The notes under the pieces were generated by a model. That model worked only from the letters and a program-made list of their open reading frames with translations, did no database searches and was not told the DNA's origin. A stretch of DNA of 64,000 nucleotides. Origin: Arabidopsis thaliana. Lineage: Eukaryota > Streptophyta > Magnoliopsida > Brassicales > Brassicaceae. The DNA lies in NCBI RefSeq assembly GCF_000001735.4, contig NC_003075.7:13889001-13953000 (forward strand), given 5' to 3'. Shown piece after piece: positions 57,009-64,000 of the stretch. Within the stretch, counting starts at the first letter, position 1. Each line of letters opens with the position of its first letter. The translations under genes were made by a program, and so were the position numbers.

Positions 57009-59462
57009 ATGCGATTGCTTCTTCTCTCCCTTCGCCGTGTAACTCTATTCTCGAGGCATCAACGATACGCTTTCGCTCCCATTCATAATTGTTTGATCTC
57101 TATCAATCCCAGCACATCTTCTTCATCTCTATTCTCGGCTTCTTCCTTCTGTTCGTCTCCACATTCCAATGGAGATGGAAAGATTGCAGGGCCGTTAGTG
57201 GAGTATGAACGCAGAATCGTAGCTGGAGAGTTATTGGATGGAGATTTATGTCAGGTACTTTCCTTTTATGGTTCATTCATTAGCAGTGAAATCGATTTTT
57301 GAATCTTTTCTTTTTTTTTGGTTGCAGCTAGGTACACTAAGAGAACTTCAGAGACTCTACGACGAGCTTGTTCAATCTGCTGATGCTTGTCGATTGGATC
57401 GTTATTCTGCATCTGCAAAGTCCACTAGGAGTAATTGGTTCTGGAACAAATTTGTGTCTCACTCTTCTGTCTCTCCTGTCAAAGGCTTATACTTATATGG
57501 AGGAGTAGGAACTGGAAAGACAATGCTCATGGACTTGTTTTTTCATCAATTGTAAGTAGGTGGTCACTGTTCATATAGTTTCTACATTTTTTTATGGATT
57601 CATCTGATCCTGTTTTAAATGAGTTAGGCCAGCTAGCTGGAGAACACAAAGGATTCACTTTCACAATTTCATGTTGAGTGTGCATAGCCGCCTGCAAGTA
57701 AACTCCCAGTTCAAAGCTTTATTTTTTAAGCTTAGGCTTGCAATAATCATTGGACTCAATTCTTTGTGTATTTGAATATCCTCTGTAGAAGCACAAGGGT
57801 CTTGAAGATCCACTTGAAGTCGTTGGCCTGGAAATAGCTGACGAGGCTATATTACTATGCTTAGATGAGTTCATGGTATGTCTTTGTGACGCTCGTCTTT
57901 ATTGTTTTAAAATGTGTTCAGGGAAAACTCATGTTTCTTTATTGTTCTTCATGTATAGGTCAATGATGTAGCTGATGCACTGATACTAAACCGTCTCTTT
58001 AGACACTTGTTTAACAATGGCATTGTAAGTAATCTATAAAACCTTTCTCTTTCTCAACTCTTCTAGCCTACTGGACCTAAACCTATAGTTATTTAAAAGT
58101 TTTTACATGTCGGTAATTGGAGAAAAGTGTAGATTCTTGTTGCTACATCAAACCGTGCTCCAGATAATCTCTATGAAGGTGGTTTACAGAGGGACCTATT
58201 CCTTCCGTTTATTTCCACACTAAAGGTATACAAATGCAAATGCATGTCACTATCAACGCTCTGAAGAACTTGTTTCATGTGATCCATTATGCTTCGTAAC
58301 TGATACTGAGAAATGATTTGTTGTAGGAAAGATGTGTCGTTCGTGAGATTGGCTCATCGGTGGACTATCGGAAACTGACCTCTGTACGTGATTTCACGTC
58401 TCTCAGTAACTGTCTTAGTTTTGTTGCAAAGTGATTACAATCTTATAGCTATGTATTCTTGGGTGCAGGCTGAAGAGGGATTTTACTTCATTGGAAAGGA
58501 TATCTCAGGCCTTCTAAAACAGAAGTTTCAGCTGTTGGTTGGCGATCAACCGGCTGGTCCTCAAGTGGTTGAAGTAGTAATGGGAAGGAAATTGCAGGTT
58601 TCTTTGCTTCTTCTTTCACAGATGCATCAATATGCAGTTCTTCACGATTTTCTGCTGAAGAGTGCTTTATTGATTGATTAGGCCGAAAACCTTCAGATAC
58701 CATTCCATTAAATAGCTTATTTGAAATCCCTTGATCCTTATTTCTAAATTTATTGTTTGTTGTACGCCAGGTTCCTCTAGCTGCTGATGGATGTGCCTAC
58801 TTTCTTTTTGAAGAGCTGTGTGATAGACCCCTAGGCGCAGCCGATTATCTCGGATTATTCAGTAAGTCTTACCCCAGTGCCTTCAGACCTTGTCATTGCA
58901 CTGGAATTCTTACATGATGCTTAGTCTTGAGATGCAAATTTCATTACAGAGAAATTTCATACTTTGGCTCTGGAAGGTGTACCCTTCTTCGGGCTCCATA
59001 ATAGGACTGCAGCTTACCGCTTTGTGACACTGGTTGATGTATATCTCGCTTCATCTCTCTTTTCTACGTTCATTCTCTTTTTGAAAATTTGCTTTCTCAA
59101 CTGCTTTGAGATTACTTATAGGTAATGTATGAGAACAAGGCCAGGCTTCTATGCACGGCAGAAGGTAGCCCTCTAGAACTGCTGGAGAGAATAGTGACAA
59201 TCTCTGATGCACAGCAAATAGCACCTAGAACCTCTTCAAGATCAAGGAAGAGTGATGATCCCGACCTTTGCGTGGACAACGAGCTTGGTTTTGCTAAAGA
59301 CCGCACCATTAGCAGGTATGATCGAGCAACTGTTGGTTTTACACTGATTTATAGTCTGGACTGATGATCTCCAATGCGCGCCACAGATTAACGGAGATGA
59401 ACAGCAAAGAATACTTAGAACAACATTCCAGAATGTTGCAGGAGAAGCAGCCTTCTTCTTAG
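57009..59462 (+). CDS. AFG1/LACE1-like mitochondrial AAA ATPase
   Basis: A multi-exon gene of about 470 residues. The leader [20 protein letters not shown] is an amphipathic, Arg-rich mitochondrial presequence. Then [15 protein letters not shown] and [13 protein letters not shown]; Walker A in [38 protein letters not shown]; Walker B in [20 protein letters not shown]; sensor in [20 protein letters not shown] with [10 protein letters not shown]; and C-terminal ATPase lid ([20 protein letters not shown]). All are in the order of yeast Afg1, human AFG1L (LACE1) and bacterial ZapE. The family works in mitochondria in turnover of respiratory-chain subunits, including complex IV. It shares a divergent promoter with COX6b. 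The catalytic motifs are intact. The stop is TAG at 59460-59462. Confidence 0.93.
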
Positions 59463-59992
59463 TATTACTACAATGTGATTAGAGATGCTGTCAAACCTGT
59501 TGGAACCATTGTTACTGAACACAAGGCCTCATAATGTATTTACTCTCTGTGTTTGAGCACAGACCCATAGTTTTCTTGCAAGTTGATCATGTTCTCATCA
59601 GTAAAGATTTTTACAAAATCTAACCCTCAAGACATCAAATACAGGGAATGAACATTCAGGGATTTCTCCTTTTTGGTGGCCATGAGCTGTATCTTACTAT
59701 TGATGTCTATACTCCATAGTAAATCGAAAGAAAAACAAAGGGACAAATCTTTTATTAAGGAGTTGAATATATCTAGTTTTCAGCTATGAAACCAAAAACT
59801 GAAAGCAGGAGAAAAGTTGTTAAAGCAGGAGTGACGAGCCTTGGTCCTGCGCTACAACACAAAACATTCACATGTAAAAATGCTTTTCTCGACTATGATG
59901 ATTGTTTACCTTTAACCTCATCAATGGAGCCAAAATGTCTCCGCATTCCTTTAGCCTCAATGTTAATACTTCAGTAACAGACAGTTGCGTCT
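59463..59992. other. Convergent 3' flanks of AFG1-like gene and REC2
   Basis: 3' UTR-like sequence of both genes; no other gene was seen. The frame at 59786-59977 has no support. Confidence 0.55.
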
Positions 59993-62900
59993 TCAACTTG
60001 TAACTTCAATTTGCTCGATTTCATTATCGCTGTAATCTCCCCAGCACTTGCCTCCTTGTCGTTCTCCATTTTTCTCATCACAAGTCTCATGTGATGTGGT
60101 TTCCACTTCACCTACTGTCGAATGTCCATTTTCAGGTGTATCTGTAGTTTCTTGTCCAACGGCTTCGTCATCCTCTCCAGCATTTTTGTCGTTGTTGCTT
60201 TCTTCTTCGCTTCCGCTCTTCTCCTCAGAGCTTCCAGCACCAGGTAATTCCTCTGAAACAAGTCCATCCTGAGGCTGTGTAACGGACATGTTACACGGAT
60301 ATCCACCTGCTACTGGTGACAAAGGGTACCCATTCTGTGTTATTTCTGCACCATTTGGGGATGCTAAATAGCCATTTGGTGACACTGGATACCCATTAGA
60401 AACCCAAGGTTGACTCGGTATGAACTCAGCAGCATGGGGGTTCATTATTCTTGGGCCATTGAATTGATTAGCCTCACCATTGGACTCGGTGCTATTGGGG
60501 AAGCTTGGTTTGTTACGCGGAACCCTGTTTCCAGATCGGTTGTAACCACCACCAGAGAGTCTAGGCCCATAAGGAACTCGAGCTGTTACAGACTGATGAG
60601 GAGTTGATCTGCGGACATGGTTAATAGGAAGCATTGGTGGCATATTCAATGGAGAGGGGAGGATTCCACCGTGGTCTTTGAATCCTGGAACTGCAATTGA
60701 TCCAAATATTGGAATGGTTGTTGGGGTATACGGCGGTGCAGAAGCAGAGAGCTTCTTGCTCATCTCTTTTTGTGCCTCACATGCATCTTGCTTTTCTCCA
60801 TCTGCAGCTACTGATGACTTTGGGCTTGAGTCTCCATTGGGCAGATTTTCGGTTTCACCATCTACTGTTTTCAGTTCAGCATCACATAAATCCTTTTGAA
60901 GCTTCACTCCAATAACTGATTCACTGCCATTTGAATCATTTGCTGTTGGTGACTTATTCAAGAGACATGTATCTGAATCCTCAGCCATTTGTGCACTCTT
61001 AGATTTTCCTGGTCTTGCATTTGATACGGCTGTTTCTATTGGAAATGCTTTTTCAGCTGCCTTTTCGACCTCCACATTCTTGATTTCCTTTGGAGAACTA
61101 GTCAACTCCGATCCACCAACAACAACTCTTCCTTGTTCATTGCAATCAGTGTTTTCCGCTTCCGTTTCTGTAGCCACATGCTTATTCTCGCTCTCAGCAT
61201 CCTGAGCATTAACTTTTTCAGGACCATCTACTGCAATTTTTGCCGCATCCAAATTCTGTGGGGCCTTTGTTTCTTCTGGCAACTGCTCTGCAACTATTTT
61301 TACAATCGTTCCAGGGGGAGCCAGTGCAACCTCCTTATAGGAAAACAGTTTTCCAGCTTTGACACTCACAGGACTCAACATCGGAGTTGGCTTGTTGATC
61401 TGTTCAGTGCAAGCTGAGCTTGCCAGGGCTGATTTATCGTTGACTGGTCTTTCTCCCACTACACTGGAATTGTTTTGCTTTTTGTTCAATGGGCTCTTTA
61501 CAAACATCTTCGAGGCTGGGGAAGAAGTGGAACCAGCAACAGAAATTGAAAGCTCATTAGAACTGGTTCTTGGGGATGTGAAATTGGTGGATTTTCCTCT
61601 GCTTCTTGATGGCTGCTGGGTCACGTTCATGAAGTTGGTGTTCAGCTTTGCCAGGCTGGGCCGTGTTCTACGCCCAGAAGAAAAACGATTTTTGGGGACA
61701 GCTTCTTGCCATCCTTCGTCAGAATCATCATCTTCGTGGACCGTGGCTTCGGGCTTAACCAGCTTCAGCTGGTCTTGAGGTTTTGATTGTTCCAAATCAA
61801 AATTTTCAACCTTTTTTTCTTCAGATTTTGTTTCGGATTTGTTCTCTTTATCACTTGAACTCTCCCCAGTGAGATGAGCCGGACTCAAAATTTCATCATC
61901 TTTCTGATTTTCTTCTGACACTGGTCCTGGACTTTGACCTGGCTTTCCCTTGACCTGAATGAACATTGCAAGAAAAATATCTGTCACGCCTTATTAATGA
62001 GAGTGGTTCAATAAAAACAAGGATTAAGTCAGCGAAAAGCAAATTTAACCTTTGGGCGAGCTTTCCTTTGAGCGTCCCTTGCTTTAATACCAGAATCCGG
62101 GGTTATATAATCCAACAGGTCTGATACACTGTTATTGGGAAGAAAGCTCATTGGTTATATCACTCAGGACAAGATTTACGCAAGATAGAAATTTGTACTA
62201 CTGGTCTAGGCAAATGGTCTGCATTTAAATTTTCATTTTTGGTAGTCAGTTCTATTAATATCTTTTGGCACTCATTTCCATTTTGTAAACAGTGCTATAA
62301 GATGGAATGCAAGAGTATAAAATCATATATTTAAAAGACAAATGTTTTATGGGTAATATTAGAAACTAACTATAGAATTGAAAAGAATTGAGTAACTAAC
62401 CATTGTCAGTTTTTCTATGGATAAATAACTATATGACGGCATAAGAAAGTACAAAACTATCCTTGCAAGTTGAACCAAAAGTAAGTTTATGCAGATATAT
62501 TTGATGTTTTTTAGTAAATCGCATGAAACATGTTAAAATGACACGATATTTATTAAAAAGTGACATTTTTTATAACATACATTTTACACAAATAGCATGT
62601 TATATAAACAAAATATCATTTCATTTGAAAAGTTGAACCAGGAGCAAACTTATACGAAGATAAAATAATAGATTTGAGAAAGTTTTAACATTTAAATCAT
62701 GTTTTTAGAAGAAATAATAGATTTGAGGGTGTACTCTGACATCATAGCTATTTTGTTAATTCTTTTACAATCCATAGTCATCTAGTGCATATTCTCATGT
62801 TTTAATACCTGAGATGGCCTTTGCTGGAAATAGAGGCGTCTGGCTTGGGAGTACCATTTCGTGCAGCTTCTTGCTGTTCCAGAGCTTTGGACTCGAAATA

Positions 62901-64000
62901 TTCAAGCCACGCAGCCGCATCCTAACATAGTTTTAGAACGTAAGAAACACATTTTAACTGAAACTCCCTGTAAATCATAACTAATTAAGCACCTGTGTCC
63001 GAAGATCCTCAGGGCCTAGTTTTGCTTGTAGAATCTGTAGAGTGGTCTGCTCATGTTGAACGCTCAAGGAGTATGCGTCCATCAGAGAAAGAGCAATAGC
63101 AATGGCATGGTAGCTTGCAGCAGTCTGAAAAGAAACATAACAGTAGTGAATTCATGTTTTAGCGTATCATTTAGCTTCCATGGTAAATTTTACTTATTAA
63201 GCCTAAGCCTTCATAGAATGGGAATTCACTGTCAAAACCGATATCCATAACCTTCATATGGTTTGACTTTCAACCAACTATTTTTACTATTTAGTCTTCG
63301 TTTTCCGTGGTTAGGATATTGCAGAAGATTTTTTTAAGTTTATGGATATCGGTTTGAAAGAGGCCATAAAATTGCAATCAATCAATGTCCTTGCTTAAGA
63401 AAACCAACCTGGATATGATCAGCTCCAAGTAGTCTCTGGTTACATTTCAATGCTTCATGAAGGTATCTTAAAGCCACATGGGCATTCTTCATACCTTCTT
63501 CCATCATTGCTACGTTTATATAAGTGGCAGCTGTATTTGGATGTGATGGTCCACATGTTAGATGCAAAAGATACAAGGCACGGTTGACATACCTACGAAA
63601 AGGAATAACATGTTAGCAAACCGAAGCAATTAAATTTGTAGTAGTTGGCGCTTTGGGAAATGCAAAAAGCATACTTCAAGGCTAACTCTGTGTGCTGAAG
63701 ACGATAATAGAAGACAGCCAGGTCGCCGTAGCTTTTCATTGTGTCTGGGTGATCAAGTCCAAGTTCCCTTTCATTTATGTCGAGTGCTTTCTGCTGATAA
63801 ATGGTAGCCTGAAAAAACAATACTGGTTAGTGCTGTCTGCTGGAAACGGAGTAGGTGAAATTGAACAATGTCTTGGAGACGGTCCAAATTTCTTTCAAAG
63901 AGAATACCTGGTTAAAATCCCCAGTATGGTACAGCACAACAGCGAGAAGACTATACGCTCCAGCGGTCATTCTATGATATGGGCCGCACACAGCTACAAG
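59993..64000 (-). CDS. REC2: CLU/TPR protein REC2 (REDUCED CHLOROPLAST COVERAGE 2), 3' half
   Basis: Cut by the right window edge; the stop is TGA at 59993-59995. From the edge leftward, exons encode TPR repeats: [80 protein letters not shown] and [20 protein letters not shown]. Then [59 protein letters not shown], and a long last exon (59993 to about 61954) of low complexity, Ser/Glu/Pro-rich, with [20 protein letters not shown] and an Asn/Gly/Pro-rich tail containing repeated [11 protein letters not shown] units. TPRs of this type with the DEGWQ motif are found in the FRIENDLY/REC (CLU) family; REC proteins act on chloroplast compartment size. A 680-base intron (62129-62808) separates the TPR part from the tail. 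Confidence 0.9.

Noticed and set aside
59993-61780. Plus-strand frames opposite the REC2 tail (for example 61359-61778)
   Set aside because: Shadows of the long minus-strand exon; no ATG context or domain.

Overview
This window is nuclear DNA of a dicot plant. It is AT-rich between genes, its genes contain many short GT-AG introns, and its promoters carry TGGGCY site II elements. The ordered gene content matches the long arm of Arabidopsis thaliana chromosome 4, about AT4G27900 to AT4G28080. Locus numbers and gene names are recalled from knowledge of the families and of this locus; no database was searched. Gene structures were built by hand from reading frames and splice signals, and for most genes the exon lengths add up to an unbroken frame.

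Layout, left to right. 1-18 kb: a CCT-motif gene, the histone methyltransferase ATX4 (PWWP, PHD, extended PHD, SET), the ABA receptor PYL10, a relic-rich AT-rich gap, and the mitochondrial carrier MTM1. 18-27 kb: two large gaps around the AP2/ERF gene CRF4 (minus strand). 27-36 kb: E2 enzyme UBC9 (minus), anion channel SLAH2 (minus), a coiled-coil DUF3444 protein (plus) and the plastid YGGT protein YLMG1-2 (minus). 36-46 kb: an AAA ATPase, a decayed complex I NDUFA5-type pseudogene (minus), the mitochondrial PPR protein RPF5, a broken second copy of the 3' end of the AAA ATPase, and a TrmO-type tRNA methyltransferase (minus). 46-57 kb: a small plastid-type one-helix protein (minus), a GNAT acetyltransferase (minus), the transporter UMAMIT33 (plus), tetraspanin TET7 (minus) and COX6b (minus), whose first intron holds a probable transposon. 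57-64 kb: an AFG1-like ATPase (plus) and the 3' half of the CLU/TPR gene REC2 (minus, cut by the window edge).

There is no operon logic; each gene has its own promoter. A theme is nuclear genes for organelles: MTM1, RPF5, COX6b, AFG1-like, the NDUFA5 relic, YLMG1-2, GNAT, the one-helix protein and REC2. Several of their promoters carry site II elements.

The most notable observations are: a 157-residue plastid-type protein whose single helix resembles the chlorophyll-binding HLIP/ELIP helix but lacks its arginine; an approximately 620-bp candidate transposon with a 10-bp target-site duplication in the COX6b intron; two GC-AG introns in ATX4; a decayed NDUFA5 copy; a duplicated and broken AAA-ATPase 3' end on the far side of RPF5; and a diverged tandem duplication in the MTM1 promoter. 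I saw no CRISPR array, tRNA, rRNA or prokaryotic system.
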